Part shown: one piece after another, positions 13,366 to 25,366 of the stretch
How the letters are laid out: every line of letters starts with the position of its first letter
Numbering within the stretch: the first letter of the stretch is position 1
From: Lingula anatina
Taxonomy: Eukaryota > Brachiopoda > Lingulata > Lingulida > Lingulidae
Direction: 5' to 3'
DNA: 64,000 nt
Assembly (NCBI RefSeq): GCF_001039355.2
Contig: NW_019775771.1
Location: 124,001-188,000 of the forward strand
The notes under the pieces: generated by a model
Databases searched by the model: none
What the model was told of the DNA's origin: nothing
Seen by the model: the letters and a program-made list of their open reading frames with translations, nothing else
Translations under genes and position numbers: made by a program

Positions 13366-15269
13366 TTTTTGAGAAAGTAAAATAATCAAATATTCATATT
13401 TTGATTTGACTTTGACAATATCTCCACCGACAGAGCATAATTCTGATGTTAAAGTTGAAAGTTAAAATCCCATGTCCATTTCACGTCCTTCCGAGACGCT
13501 AACTATTCATTATATTTTTTTTCGTAACTATACTTTTTAACCTAATTTTTTGCCTAATTATAACTTATATATAGAAGAATAAACATACAAAAAATGGACC
13601 TTCTAACTTTTTTACTTTTTAAAATATTTTCATTAGAAGTGTCAAACGTCCTTCCGTAACGGCAAAAAAAAAAAAAAAAAGATAATAATAATCATAATAA
13701 AATAAAAAATACCACGGAATGGCCCATATGTATATCCTAGAGATGAACTTTTTTGATGACATATACTCATAATTTATACTATAAAGCCTTGTTTTTCACG
13801 CCACTTCAATCTAACTAGATACATTATAGGATAATAATGATAAGAAGAATAATAAGAAGTACTGTATGACATATAAAACCTATGAAAAAAGGAGACAAAA
13901 TCCAGCGGTAACTTTTTTCAGTCTTGCGTCCGCAATATCACAGTCACAGTGTTCTCTTTTATTTCTTTATCTATTTATTCTTGCGCCTCTCCTTAATACA
14001 TGTATACCCCAAAACCGCCAATATATATCTTTATTATTCATATATTTTAGTGTTTGCTGGGGGCACATTGTCTTCGCCCCAGTGCCTCATAAACCATGGC
14101 GTGACGGGTTTTGAGGCAATCTTCGTAAATGGACACGCTGCAGGGTTGGAGGCCCTTGAAAGCGGTGAAGTACGTCGAACATGCGATACTTCTCTGTTAA
14201 TAACCCTTAATACTAGGCCTAATACTTGTCATTTTATAAGTTTGTGAACTTTACCAGACGCGTGCGTCTCGTCTGTGTGCGTGTGGTGGTGGAGGGGTGC
14301 GAGCATGACAATGAAGAACCTTGTCCGTGACGCAAGTGGGAGACAAAACCTAGCGGTTTTATCAGTCCCTTGTGCTCAATATCACAGTCAGTGTTCTGGG
14401 TTAATTAATTAATGAAGAAGCCGGATCGTGACGCCATTGAAACTCGGTTTGGCCCTAGTAGATTGTCCATCAGTGCTTCACTAATGCAATTGGGGCAGAA
14501 GTTTCTCCATCACATTAATAAATCTTTCAAAAAAAGAAATTTATTTTTGGAAAAAAATAGTCTTGGCGAAATGTTTTATCCACAAATCCGGTATCAGTAT
14601 CTCGGCATTTATCGGGGAGTGCATATATACAGATTAAATGACATTGTTTTTTTTTTCGATGCCTTAGACATTTCACTGAAACCTTATAATGAATATGTGC
14701 ATGGTCACTGATTCTAACAGTGTCATTGCTTTTCTAGGCGGACGCTTTATTCAACAGTAACAATGCACTGAACACAGAAAGTGCAGAACTCGTCATCATC
14801 AACCCAGCCGGAGCAGGCACCGATCCCGACATGCAGTGCATTTCCGGTACCGCCCTTATGACCAAAAAAGGCAGCGAGGCCATTGATTGGTGGAATGAGG
14901 CGTTGGAGACGTACAAGGCTTCTGGGGAGTTCTTAAGTTTGTGTGAGAAGTACCTGGAAATTGGGCGGCAGTTGTACTTCGACAAGATAGGTAGAGGTGG
15001 TCTTTTTTGCAATTTTAATTGATCTTAAAATATTAAAATCCATCATTATTATGGTAATTATTTTTTTAGGCATGAAGCGCCTGTCACCAGTCTAACTTTG
15101 GAAATTGTTGTGTGATCAAATAACCAGTATCAAAGCAGAACAGGGTTAATTCAAGGCGCATATACACCTAAAGGAAGGGAAGTTTATATGACACTTACGG
15201 ACCTCTTGTATACTTTCAGGGAGTTATCCCGAGGGAGCCAATGTTCACGATATTTGTTTTCTAGACTAA
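8151..15269 (+). CDS. Secreted family-3 solute-binding-like protein, copy 2
   Basis: Exons: 8151-8165, 8584-8682, 9877-9923, 10488-10537, 11458-11553, 11923-12087, 14051-14169, 14738-14990, 15220-15269. Phases run 0,0,2,1,1,1,0,1 and give 297 residues and a stop. Exon 1 (MNAAK) joined to exon 2 (ISTLVFLFAVVGQGES) makes a classic signal peptide; an in-frame ATG at 8139 would add four residues. SBP_bac_3 features: WVFEMPIYPPPLSY, GGFTGLY, EWFDGC followed by GITTER (Arg121), EFSNPF, NVTGKIVG hinge, ADALFNSN (Asp199), MTKKG, and a final GSYPEG tail. The Arg and Asp sit where amino-acid-binding proteins hold the ligand carboxylate and amino groups. Potential N-glycosylation sites occur at NSS and NVT. 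The length is typical of a single SBP domain, with no membrane anchor. The introns host three MITEs. Extracellular capture of small ligands, perhaps amino-acid-like, is inferred. Confidence 0.85.
8457..8516. repeat. (TTATA)n microsatellite in intron 1 of copy 2
   Basis: About twelve tandem copies of a TTATA pentamer lie about 65 bases upstream of exon 2. A shorter array of the same unit is at the equivalent place in copy 3 (about 19706-19733). Confidence 0.9.
8736..8943. mobile_element. MITE with 33-bp inverted ends, copy 2 only
   Basis: The ends are near-perfect inverted repeats of about 33 bases, starting ccccctttacactggacgg. The matching intron of copy 3 (near 19950) lacks the element and reads through, so it inserted after the duplication or was lost from copy 3. 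No clear target duplication is visible. Confidence 0.78.
9384..9721. mobile_element. piggyBac-like MITE with TTAA target site
   Basis: The ends are perfect inverted repeats (agggataataactcttcgt and its complement). Both sides are flanked by TTAA (9380-9383 and 9722-9725), the target-site hallmark of the piggyBac superfamily. The equivalent site in copy 3 (near 20490) is empty and differs from the predicted pre-insertion sequence by one base. A diverged relative lies near 56060-56365. Non-coding. Confidence 0.82.
9811..9875. repeat. (TTATA)n array forming a splice acceptor
   Basis: This is a pure TTATA pentamer array whose last unit supplies the AG of the exon 3 acceptor of copy 2 (exon begins 9877). 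No pyrimidine tract separates the array from the exon. Confidence 0.9.
11458..11553 (+). other. Exon of copy 2 encoding the CEIAEKEC block
   Basis: This 96-base phase 1-1 exon encodes the region between the first strand and the EWFDGC block, with two cysteines and a GENIAGEG end. Copy 3 has the same exon at 22631-22726 and copy 1 its homologue within 4059-4186. Being symmetric, it could be skipped without a frameshift. Confidence 0.85.
12549..13726. mobile_element. 1.2-kb non-autonomous element in intron 6 of copy 2
   Basis: The ends are inverted repeats (tgggccattccgtggtattt and its complement), with TA on each side as expected of Tc1/mariner-type insertion. Copy 3 has an unoccupied version of the site near 23745. 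The interior repeats a cgtccttccg(a/t)(g/a)acg motif at least four times (near 12834, 13188, 13486 and 13648) and holds poly-A runs and a long TA array. No transposase frame is present. Confidence 0.78.
13290..13361. repeat. (TA)n microsatellite
   Basis: About 35 TA units lie inside the 1.2-kb element, preceded by two poly-A blocks. Open frames crossing it are low-complexity artefacts. Confidence 0.95.
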
Positions 15270-15442
15270 TTGACCATGTAAATGATGATATGGCAGTGAG
15301 AGGCACTTAAAACTCTTTGAGCAATAGAGAAATTAATACTCAGAGAGATCAGACCAAATATTTTAAGTTGACTGTAATGTTGAAAACATGCATGTCACTA
15401 ATTCTAGATGGTATTTATAGAATGGGGTATAAAAATGAACCA

Positions 15443-15448
15443 AATAAA
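15443..15448 (+). terminator. Candidate polyadenylation signal of copy 2
   Basis: AATAAA lies about 175 bases after the stop codon. Copy 3 has AATAAA at 25538, also about 170 bases after its stop, which supports a conserved 3' end. Confidence 0.45.
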
Positions 15449-16037
15449 ACAGGTTTTGTCGACCCATTAACCGCTTCATTTTATTTCTCACTATCTTCTA
15501 TTTGGTTGCTTTGACCAATCAACTCGTACATGTGATGGACAGACCCAGAAAACAATGACCGAGGCCAGATACTACCTTCTACCAAGGTCACTGCTCAATT
15601 TTTCACTAATTTTTCACAGATACGTCTCTGTACCTGTCTAATTCAATTCTCGCACCACAGAATAGAGGTCAAACAGAAACCATAATATGCTGTCGCATTC
15701 ATAGTGTTTTTAAAACCTAATTTAATCAAATAACCTTTATATTTGCGTGAGCTGATGACTGTAGATAATAGTAGTGGTTAGATTTAGATGTTCTAACCAT
15801 GTACTGCAAATAGAATCGATAGGGTGGGAGAGAAACTCTAAAATATGTGAATTGGATGTTTTTTCTGTGTCAAATTGGGATATATGAATTTCATGTGTTA
15901 ATGCAATCAGTCAGCAATGCACCTACAGACATTATGCTACCTCTAAAATATATCAAATGAATAAAAAAATGTTAAAGTATTTACGAGCACAGACAATGAA
16001 CGAGAGGTTGACAGTGTGGCATCCAGGATTCATGGCT

Positions 16038-16262
16038 GGTACCCATGAACTTATACCCATGGTACCCATGAACTTATACCCATGGTACCCATGAACTTAT
16101 ACCCATGGTACCCATGTACTTATACCCATGGTACCCATGAACTTATACCCATGGTACCCATGTACTTATACCCATGGTACCCATGAACTTATACCCATGG
16201 TACCCATGAACTTATACCCATGGTACCCATGAACTTATACCCATGGTACCCATGTACTTATA
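16038..16262. repeat. 23-bp minisatellite, about 10 copies
   Basis: The unit is ggtacccatgaacttatacccat, with a few copies carrying tgtac for tgaac. The equivalent position in the other spacer (near 6730) has no array, so the expansion followed the duplication. Confidence 0.92.
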
Positions 16263-17905
16263 ATCAGGGAGACGGAAATGATTTTTTGTGCCCACTCCTA
16301 TTTTATCAAGATCAGAGAGTCGAGATACACCGTACTGGTATCAGGTTTATGTAGCAATCGCATTCTGGAACGGGGACTCTCGCTGAATACAATCAGTTTA
16401 AACGGACAGATGTCGAGATAAACAGATTAACTAACAGATTATATGCCTCATGCAGGCCATGGGTAGAGTACGGAAAAGCAGGTAATTATACTAGTATTTT
16501 GGAAATACGAAGAAAAGCTGACTGCATTCAGTGAGAATTCCCGCAGGAATGAATAGATCTAAGTAGATCAACATAATATCTATGGGAAAATGAGTAAAAA
16601 CATCAACTCACGAATTCTACTTACATTTGACGTTACACATTTGTAATCGAGTGATAACATTCTTAAAAAAAAAAAAAAAAAAAAAAAACGGTAACACATA
16701 TAAGTGAAGATCAATGAGTGACACATTTGTATGAAAAAGATGACTAACTGTTTTTCAGAAGGATGGACGGGTTTCCAGTCTTACCGAGAATTAATAAATA
16801 TTTTAAATGTTGAAGCAACATGCCAGCAGAAAGCCTTTGAAGTGCTCTTTAATTTTAGATAAGCAATAATCAGCATTTGGCTTTTTATTTCACGAGTTGT
16901 GTCAGCTTGAAATGAAGATGAAATGAGGTCTTCAAGGGTCACCTTGAAGTATCCACGTTGAGGAAAGTTGATCACCACGTCCCTTAGTTTAACGTTATAA
17001 CATGGTGGCAATGTGGTCGTCAAGGCACGAAGAACATACCGATGGTTTTGAGAATAGGGCTTTCATTGGGAGACATTATTTATTTTCCGTATAGTTTAAT
17101 ATGTATAAATAACGTGGGTGCTATCTCGTCGTTGCTTTCCATCTGAAATATTCGATTTATATTCGGTTTGTTCTGTTAATGTAAATTCCGCTTTCATTCA
17201 ATAGTGGTGAAATCACAAACAACTAGCACATGTAGTCCATGCCAAGAATGCAACTTTTTATATGCTTCTGTTAAAAGTAAATCATTCATATTTGGAATAC
17301 ACCCCGTATATATGGGTGCAGGTGCAGTCAAGTAGGTATTTTCTGAGTGAGGATGTGTTAACAGGCAGAAGGGCGAATGGTCTGAGGATAGAAAATCAAA
17401 TGTTTTGGAGACGTTAACAAGTACTCGTCAACATACATGAAACAGTGTGAACGGAACAACTGTGTTTTTACTGTCAGCATATATTACAAGATATCCTTGT
17501 TGAAAAACAATTTCATATTTTATCACGTGCAGCGTAAATCCGATAAATTGTTCAAGTGAACTATTGTACTGGTAGTTTATATACTGCGCTTTCCAGAACT
17601 CCAGTTATCGTTTAATTCCAGCAAATCTTGCGGAATTGATTTCTTCATTCTGATCGGTGCTATCACAACATAATTTAGCGTCTCAAAATCTCCATGTTAT
17701 GCGAACCGTGGAGTTCAATGTATTTACTTTTAAAAAGTCATGTCAATGTCACACAGGCAGATTGGAATTGAATTGGACTGGGTGTGATGATTCATCTAAC
17801 TAAAGAACAGGGATGATGTCAATGACGTAGGTAATTTGCATAATCAGGAGGATAGGTATTAAGACGCACATCATGCATTTCAGGCAGACGTTTATGACAT
17901 TCAAG

Positions 17906-20900
17906 ATGAATACTGCAAAGGTAAGTCCGTGCTGAATTCTGCTTGATTTTTTGAGTATGAACCTTCGTCTCATTTGAGTTTGAAGAGTACGCCGTTCTCT
18001 GAAATCGACTGTGTTCATCATCTGGTTGATTTGCTTCTTTTACCCATAAAAATTTCTCGGATTTCTTTATTTTTATTTTACATCAACTCTCTCCCTCTAT
18101 CGCTTTCACTTCCCGAAGCTACGCATTCCCTTCTGGCAGTTCAGAGTTCATCCTTTTGAACAGAATAATATGATGAGAGGTTTCATATATCCCAGTGCTG
18201 ATTTAAGCTTCCTACTGACAATTACTCGATCAATGTGTGCTTGCGTGCGTGCGCCCGCACGCAACATGCCACACGCTGGCTATCATCCACCCCGCCCTAA
18301 AGGACTGAAACTGTCTTCCAGATGCCAACAGGGCGACGACTCCAAAATTCTCACAGTACTAGTAGAGTGATTTGCACAAGATAAGCCAGTTAAATATCTA
18401 TGAATATGCGGCGCAAAACTCTCTATGACCCAGGTAGAGGGTTAAGGACTGAATGCAAATGTGTGTCATGTCGCCAAATAACAGTAATATTAAACCTAAA
18501 ATGGGAAAGTAATTGTGAATTATCTGTCACCGTTGTACCTTGATTTCGCCTTGTTTTTCAATTTCAAATTCTATATAAAGATTTGCGAAATGCATTTTAA
18601 AATTGATGTAATACTTTAATGCTTTCATGCTTTTAATCTTTATTTTACAAATGAAAAGCTCCGGGAATTTGGGTAAATTTCTTCTTTATTAGCAAATTAA
18701 TTTTGACTGTCATGAGTGAAATTCACCAGTTTCTATCTCCATTAAGAGATTGGGCCAAAAACTAGAAACTTAGACATACAAACAGGTTTATGGATCCTAA
18801 TTTTGTGAAAATGTTTGGATGTGGTACGTCCTGCTGATAAAGGAGAAAAGGATTGGAAACTTCAGGAAAATGACACTTTTGCCTTATGAGGTCCTTACGC
18901 CCAATTTGTGCCTTTTAAGGCACTCTCGACAAGATTTACCCGCCAAAATGAATTTTCCTTGAGAAAAGGGAGTTTTTCTCTTTTTTTCTCCTCACAAATC
19001 ACTGTTGGACAAGTCCCTGTCTTATACCATTTTTTTTAAATTCAAAATGATTTTTCTAAATAACTGTATCGCGGCCTTGTGGTGTGTATATACAGACGTT
19101 GAGAGCTGTCAATGGCTATCTGACAAAGCTGAGAAAATAATAGCGACACTAATTACGCTTCAGATAAACTTTTATTTAAATGATTTTATTGTCTTCAATG
19201 TCTGAATTTGGAAATATAAGAAGCTTTTCAGGCTAAAATATAACTTGGGGGATTTACAAACACATGCATTAAGGAGCGTATCTTTGATATGCACATTGAT
19301 AGTATGTGGTTATTGTGGTAATATTACCCATACAGTTCAGTCGAATGTGGCCACATGTTTCTTTCCATATCATATATAAACAGCATTGTCCCTCGGCAAA
19401 GTCACTAGGCAACAATCTGTCACATTTTGAGAGTTTCATGTAATATATGTGTGTCTTATGAGTAGTTGCGCCAATGAAGGACTTGCCATTTTGTGCAAAA
19501 GACGAGAGTACACTTGTATAAAATCAGCTAGCACACAATGATAAATTATTATTGAATTGCCGCCTTCCTATATAAAATCAACGTCCATTACATTTTTTCC
19601 TTCTTTCTTGTTTCAAAATTTGACTCAATATTGCAATTAATGTAGTAAGAACGCTGAATCACTGATAGATAGTAATTTTCTGGCATTGTTGTCCCAAATT
19701 GCATGTATATTATATTATATTATATTATATTTATAATCTAACGTTCATAATATGCAAAACATGTTTCACAACACATACTCTAATTTATCTCTACTGGGGC
19801 AGATTTCCACGTTGGTTTTCCTGTTTGCTGTGGTCGGACAAAGCGAAAGTGTTAGAAGAGCGCCGCCTGGCCCCCCGCCATGCCCTCTCCAGCCACCCAA
19901 GGTAACCTGTTCTTATCAACTGAAAGGTCGTGTAGTCATCGAACGTGATTAAAGCATCATTATATTCCGATTTATAAATTATGTTTTAAAATACCGCTGG
20001 CGGGTCAAGATATTTTGAGGGAGCACTTTAACAAAAAAAGATAAATTAATTTAAATATTTTGAATAAATAAGTAAATATAAATAAATAATTTATTTGTAT
20101 CTAACCGAATAGGTAAGAACGTTACACATGGATACAAACGGACATGTACTTGATTATCGTATGAGTATGGTATTTTTTAAGGAGTGGGAGAGGGTGGATT
20201 TGCCACTTCTACCATTTCACGTAAATTAGCTACAAATCCGCCAATGGAAGTGTAGTGTTTGAAAGTAGTGAAATTTTACCAGAATTTATCATGTACTTTA
20301 GTATATCTACAGACAGTGCACGTAAAGTCATCACTTAACGTCTTTTAAGACTTTAAATAAAGCAGTATTTCTACAAATGTATGTACCTGCATGTATATTC
20401 GGTCTCACTGCAATCACAGCAACAATATTATAATTTAGTATTGCACATCATTTTAAAGATTTAACAGTCTTTACTATGATTCTTGGGTACTATTAAAATA
20501 ATTTCCGATCAAACTCTCCTTCAAATCCCTCAAAATCTGGCTTGATTTTGCGTTAATTCGCAAGACCTCGGGCTATCACAATTGATGCCCATTGTAAACC
20601 GTCAGAGTAAAAGTGAAAAATTATATTATATTATATTATATTATATTATATTATATTATATTATATTATAGGTATGGGTGTTTGAAATGCCAATCTATCC
20701 CCCTCCGCTGTCGTACCTGTAAGTCCTTGTCTTTTTCATTCTCTGGTTAAAGGGACCTTTTATGAGATTCTATTGTGTTCATTTCTTTTCTTTCCATAAC
20801 CTACATAAATGTTTGCGGCAGTTACTTGTTGAATAATGAATATACCTGCACTTTTGCATTGTACTTAAAGTAGAAAACAAGGACTAACGCAGTTTTTACT

Positions 20901-22840
20901 ATGCAGACAAGAGTGAAGGTAGTAATATTGATCACATACACAGACAAACAACCACGCACGCACACACACGCACACTGATCATGTTTATGTCGTACATTAA
21001 TTGGAGTTTGGTGATAGATGAGATGATAGTCTATTAGTGCTGGGGTGTTGCTGAAAACTTCTCAATGATTTGTTGAAGTGACATATTTGGTATCAGATCT
21101 CACATTTTGTCATTTTAGTGTATCTTGCTTTGTACATGTTTGTGTGTATATAACTTCGAGTAGAAAATTAACGTTCACGTGTGTTAGAGCGCATTCTCAA
21201 CGAATTAAGCCAGGCTTTACAAAGCCGGTGACCTAAAATTGGCGGACGTACATGAAAGAAAAACCGCCTAATCTTTTGATAGTCTCTCCGCCTCCCCACA
21301 CGTCGTCCCTGCGGGGTACAGTAATTAAATCTCGGCTCCGTTCGCCATGCGGAAGCTACCTGAGAAATATTAAGTGCGCATGCTCATCAGTTAAACTCGT
21401 GGTGAAGAAAGCATGGCGGCTGAAGGCGATCGAAGGAAAAAAGCTCTTCTGTTCTATTATCTTTGAAAACAGAGACGAAAAAGGAATAATTTGGCCCGTA
21501 GAGCAGCAATGAATCGACTATCTACGGAGATAATATCACCAGAGATATTCACGGAAATATTAATGTTCGGAGCCGAGATTTAATTACTGTACCCCGCAGG
21601 GACGACGTGTGGGGAAGCGTGTGAGAGGCGGAGAGACTATTAAAAGATTAGGCGGTTTTTCTTTCATGTACGTCCGCCATTTTTAGGTCACCGGCTTTGT
21701 AAAGCCTGGCTTAATTAGTTGAGAATGCGCTCTTAGTAAGTGTTCTCACGGGTGATGTGTGCTTGCGTACTTATCAACAAGGGGTTTCACTGCAATGCAC
21801 TGTAGGAAGCATAGTAACTGTTCTTCACGCAAAGTTAGAAAAGGTGTGTGTTTTAAGATGTCACCTTTTTTCAGAAATTCCTCTGGAGAATTTACGGGGC
21901 TTTACCGTGAACTGCTACAGGCAGGTAAGTTAGGCAAATTACTTTCCTTCGGACAAAATGTGACTAATATTTAAAAAAGAAACAACATGTGTTCATAAAT
22001 CCAGAGATGTACATGTAGGCCTACCAGTACTTGGTTAATTGTTATGCCATGCATTATTTCCGGGCTAAGCTTAGGCTAATAAGATCAAATAGCCGACTAT
22101 GCCATATTAGTCTGAAAGCTTTAGTGAAAAATTGGCCCACATAAATATTATTGGTATATCTAAATGGATTATTGTCACCAGGGAATCACAACTTGCTCAA
22201 AAGGGTCTTATTAAAAAGAAAATAAAAAAGAAGCCACCCTTAAAGAAACCTTGATATTCAACCTTATCAACCCTTAAAGAAACCTTGATATTTGATATTC
22301 AACTAGTCGGCTAAATCAAGCCCTTTAAAAAAGGGCAAGCTTTTGGTCCCTGACACACTACGTATACCTTTTTATGTAACAGACAGCTCGTGTGTGTAAC
22401 CGCTGGTAGGCATTGATGTGAAACATCTTGGTTCTTTTTTTCAAAGATTAATATTGAAACATGAGCACACAAACATATAAATGATGGTGCCCTTATTTTT
22501 ATACTATACGTAGCGAATGTGTATCCTTTTTGCTTTTGAAATTTCTCTCTCTCATTTGTTTTTCTCTTGAAACAAATTCTCTCTCCCCTTGCCATTTGCA
22601 GATGTAATATCTCATCATTTTTTCTTTCAGTTTGCGAGATAGCTGAAAAGGAATGTGATTACACAACAATACCGGTGCAGAAATGTATGGAAGCTGGCCC
22701 TAACGGAGAAAATATAGCCGGGGAAGGTAAAAACATTTCACTGAATTCCACATTACCTGATAGTGGTGCTTGTGATGTGTGGCTATAAACATTGAACATA
22801 ATGTAACGTGTCGAAGTATCTAGAAATAACCCTCCTAAAA

Positions 22841-22879
<39 letters not shown>

Positions 22880-25366
22880 AATCTTGGTAAGTGAAGCTAT
22901 TTATCTGCCAATTTCAAAACTCCATGAAATAGGTAAGGCGATTTAGAAAAATGCCTATTTTATAGGAAATTTAAATTAAAATGACCAGGGCATGGAAATT
23001 CAGTGTATATTCTTCCAACTTCGTTTCTGATAATGTCCTTAGTCGATAGTCCAACTTCCATTTTCAGCCTTAAACAATAATTTGCACGAAATTGTCATTT
23101 TGACAAAAATTCTTTTCCAAACACAGGTCTGATGGGAGATTGGTTTGACGGCTGTTTTGGCTTCGGCATCACCACAGAACGCCAACAACAGGTGGAGTTC
23201 TCCAATCCGTTCTCACCACTGAAATCCAACATGATGGTCCTGCCAAGCAGTCCTTTGGTTGAAACGCAGAACGTGACTGGGAAGATAGTCGGTGGGTGGA
23301 TTTTCAGGTTAACTAGTACAACGGCTTCTACACAGGCGCAAGTTTCTCCAAAAGGGCTCATTGTTAATTGATATCAGCATTTATTTAGTATAAATCAAAT
23401 CAGCATAAATTATTTGCAAGTAATTATTTGTAAGTAAAGCATAAAACGTTAGCAACTTTTTTCCTTGTTTTAAAACGATGCGTTTTATGTGATAGGATTT
23501 GTATATATATTGCTTTTTCTTGGTAGGTGAAAATAGATTAAACACCGGCCTAAAAGTTGTCATTTGCTCTCGGTCAGACTAAATATGTGATTAAGAGGGA
23601 CTAACAGAATTTTAAAATGATAATATCAGTATAAAATTTTTCGTGTTTCTTGATGATGAGGAAATGTTTTCACTTGTCAAGGTTTGCTGCAATTGAAAAT
23701 TAAAGACCAGATGCTACTATGAGACTGAATACACATGTACATACATGTATACTAGAGATGGAACTTTTTAATGACATATACCCTACTTATAGTTTATACT
23801 ATAGAACCCTGCTTTGCGCGTCCTTTACATAAATCTAACTAGATATTTTTATAGGATCATAATGATTAGAGAAATAATAAAAAGAAGAATTGTATAATAA
23901 AACAAAGCTACGGAAAAAAAAGAGACAAAACCCAGCACTTATTTTTTTTTAGTCTTGTGTCTTCAATGTCACAGACTCAGTGTTTTGTTATATTTATTTA
24001 TTTATTATTCTCCAAGACCGCCAAAGTATATCTATATTATTAATATTTCCAAGCGTTTGCTGGGGGCCAGTTGTCTTCACCCCAGTGCCTCATAAACCAT
24101 GGCGTGACGGGGTTTGAGGCAATCTTCGTAAATGGACACGCTGCAGGGATGGAGGCCCTTGAAAGTGGTGAAGTAAGTCGATCATGCGATACTTCTTCTC
24201 TGCTAAAATAATATCAGTAAAGAAAGTTTCCAGTTTGGCTCAAGTACCCTTAATTGCAGGCCTAATGCATGTCATCTTTTTAAGTTTTTCACCTTCAACC
24301 CTAGACATGTGAACGCTTTCAGACGTGTGTGTGTTTGTGTGTGTGTGTGTGTGTGACAATATATTATATATATTATATATATACAACACCTTTTCCGTGA
24401 CGTCAATGAAAGACAAAATCCAGTTATCAGTCCCTTGTTTTCAATATCACGATCACAGTGTTCTCTTTTATTTATTTTTATTTCTTTATTTATTTACGAA
24501 AAAGCCGGTCCGTCACGCCATTGGGACTCGGTTTGGCCCAAGTAGATTGTCCGTCAGTTTTCATTAATGCATTTTGGGCTACACTTTCTACACCACATTT
24601 ATAAGTCTTTAAAATAAATAAATAAATAAATAAATAAATAAGGAGAATTTCATTTTGGAAAAAATGTCTTGAGGTCAAATTTCAAAAAGGTACCAGTATT
24701 TCGGCATTTAACGGGGAGTGCATATTTATATATTAAATGAGATTGTATTTTTTTTCTTCCAAGCCTTAGAGTTTCCACTGAAAACTTACATGTGCATTGT
24801 CACTAATCCTAACAGGGCATCACTGCTTTTCCAGGCAGACGCTTTATTCAACAGTAACAACGCACTTAACACAGCTAGCGCAGAACTCGTCATCATCAAC
24901 CCAGCCGGAGAAGGCACCGATCCTGACATGCAGTGCATTTCCGGTACCGCCCTTATGACCAAGAAAGGCAGCGAGGCCATTGATTGGTGGAATGAGGCGT
25001 TGGAGACGTACAAGGCTTCCGGAGCGTTCCTCAGTTTGTGTGAGAAGTACCTGGAAATTGGGCGTCAGATGTACTTCGACAAGATAGGTAAGGGCAGGCT
25101 TTTTAGAATTAAGATTAAAATCCTTCTTATCATGCATGATTACCTTTGAGGCATTAAAGCGTTTGCCATCTGTCTGGCTGTGTAAATTGCTATATGATTA
25201 AATATACAGCATCAAGGTAAAATATGAGTAAATTCATAGCACACATAGGGGGCCTACATGTACAGCTAAAGGAAGAGTAGTTCATATGACACTTACGACC
25301 TCTTGTATACTTTCAGGGAGCTATCCCGATGGAGCCACTGTCCACGATATTTGTCTTTTGGACTAA
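17906..25366 (+). CDS. Secreted family-3 solute-binding-like protein, copy 3
   Basis: Exons: 17906-17920, 19803-19901, 20672-20718, 21875-21924, 22631-22726, 23127-23291, 24054-24172, 24835-25087, 25317-25366. Every exon length equals that of copy 2, giving 297 residues. The signal peptide begins MNTAK and continues ISTLVFLFAVVGQ; an upstream in-frame ATG at 17894 is possible. The ligand-site residues (GITTER Arg, ADALF Asp), the glycosylation site in NVTG and the MTKKG / DWWNEAL C-terminus are all conserved. Protein differences from copy 2 are few and mostly conservative, and no stop or frameshift is present, suggesting both are functional. Intron 1 is about 1.5 kb longer than in copy 2. Intron 3 carries its own MITE (21187-21732). 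The exon 7 acceptor reads ttccaag rather than ttttag. Confidence 0.85.
18002..19503. other. 1.5-kb extra sequence in intron 1 of copy 3
   Basis: The matching intron of copy 2 joins directly where this block sits: ...gagtacgcc then ttgtataaaat. I see no open frame of note, no inverted ends and no clear target duplication. One segment (about 18936-18968) is shared with 50952-50987. Confidence 0.55.
20621..20670. repeat. (TTATA)n array abutting exon 3 acceptor of copy 3
   Basis: This is the same arrangement as in copy 2: the pentamer array runs into the AG acceptor, with exon 3 starting at 20672. The array is shorter here. Confidence 0.9.
21187..21732. mobile_element. Long-inverted-repeat MITE in intron 3 of copy 3
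   Basis: The arms (about 21187-21340 and 21568-21732) are inverted repeats of about 155 bases. TTA lies on each side (21184-21186 and 21733-21735), fitting the 3-bp TWA target duplication of PIF/Harbinger-type elements. Copy 2 has an empty site near 10335. The open frame inside runs through an arm and resembles no transposase. Confidence 0.82.
22838..22881. repeat. (AAAT)n microsatellite
   Basis: A run of about eleven AAAT units lies in intron 5 of copy 3. Copy 2 has only a few units at the same place (near 11660-11680). Confidence 0.9.

Larger units (their letters stand above)
15270..17905. other. Intergenic spacer between copies 2 and 3
   Basis: This is the duplicate of the 6192-8150 spacer. 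It has diverged by a minisatellite expansion (16038-16262), a poly-A run near 16665-16688 and small indels. No gene is supported. Confidence 0.7.

Noticed and set aside
13168-13389. Open frame rich in Tyr-Ile and Phe
   Set aside because: Pure translation of a TA array and poly-A runs inside a mobile element.
16038-16262. CRISPR-like array
   Set aside because: Head-to-tail 23-bp units with no spacers, in a eukaryotic intergenic region.
21252-21512. 86-residue open frame inside the intron 3 MITE of copy 3
   Set aside because: It starts in an inverted-repeat arm, is unlike any transposase, and has no counterpart in copy 2.
1682-25366. Bacterial contamination or a bacterial ABC operon
   Set aside because: The genes have eight or nine exons with consistent phases, animal-type signal peptides and neighbouring metazoan genes; no permease or ATPase is present.
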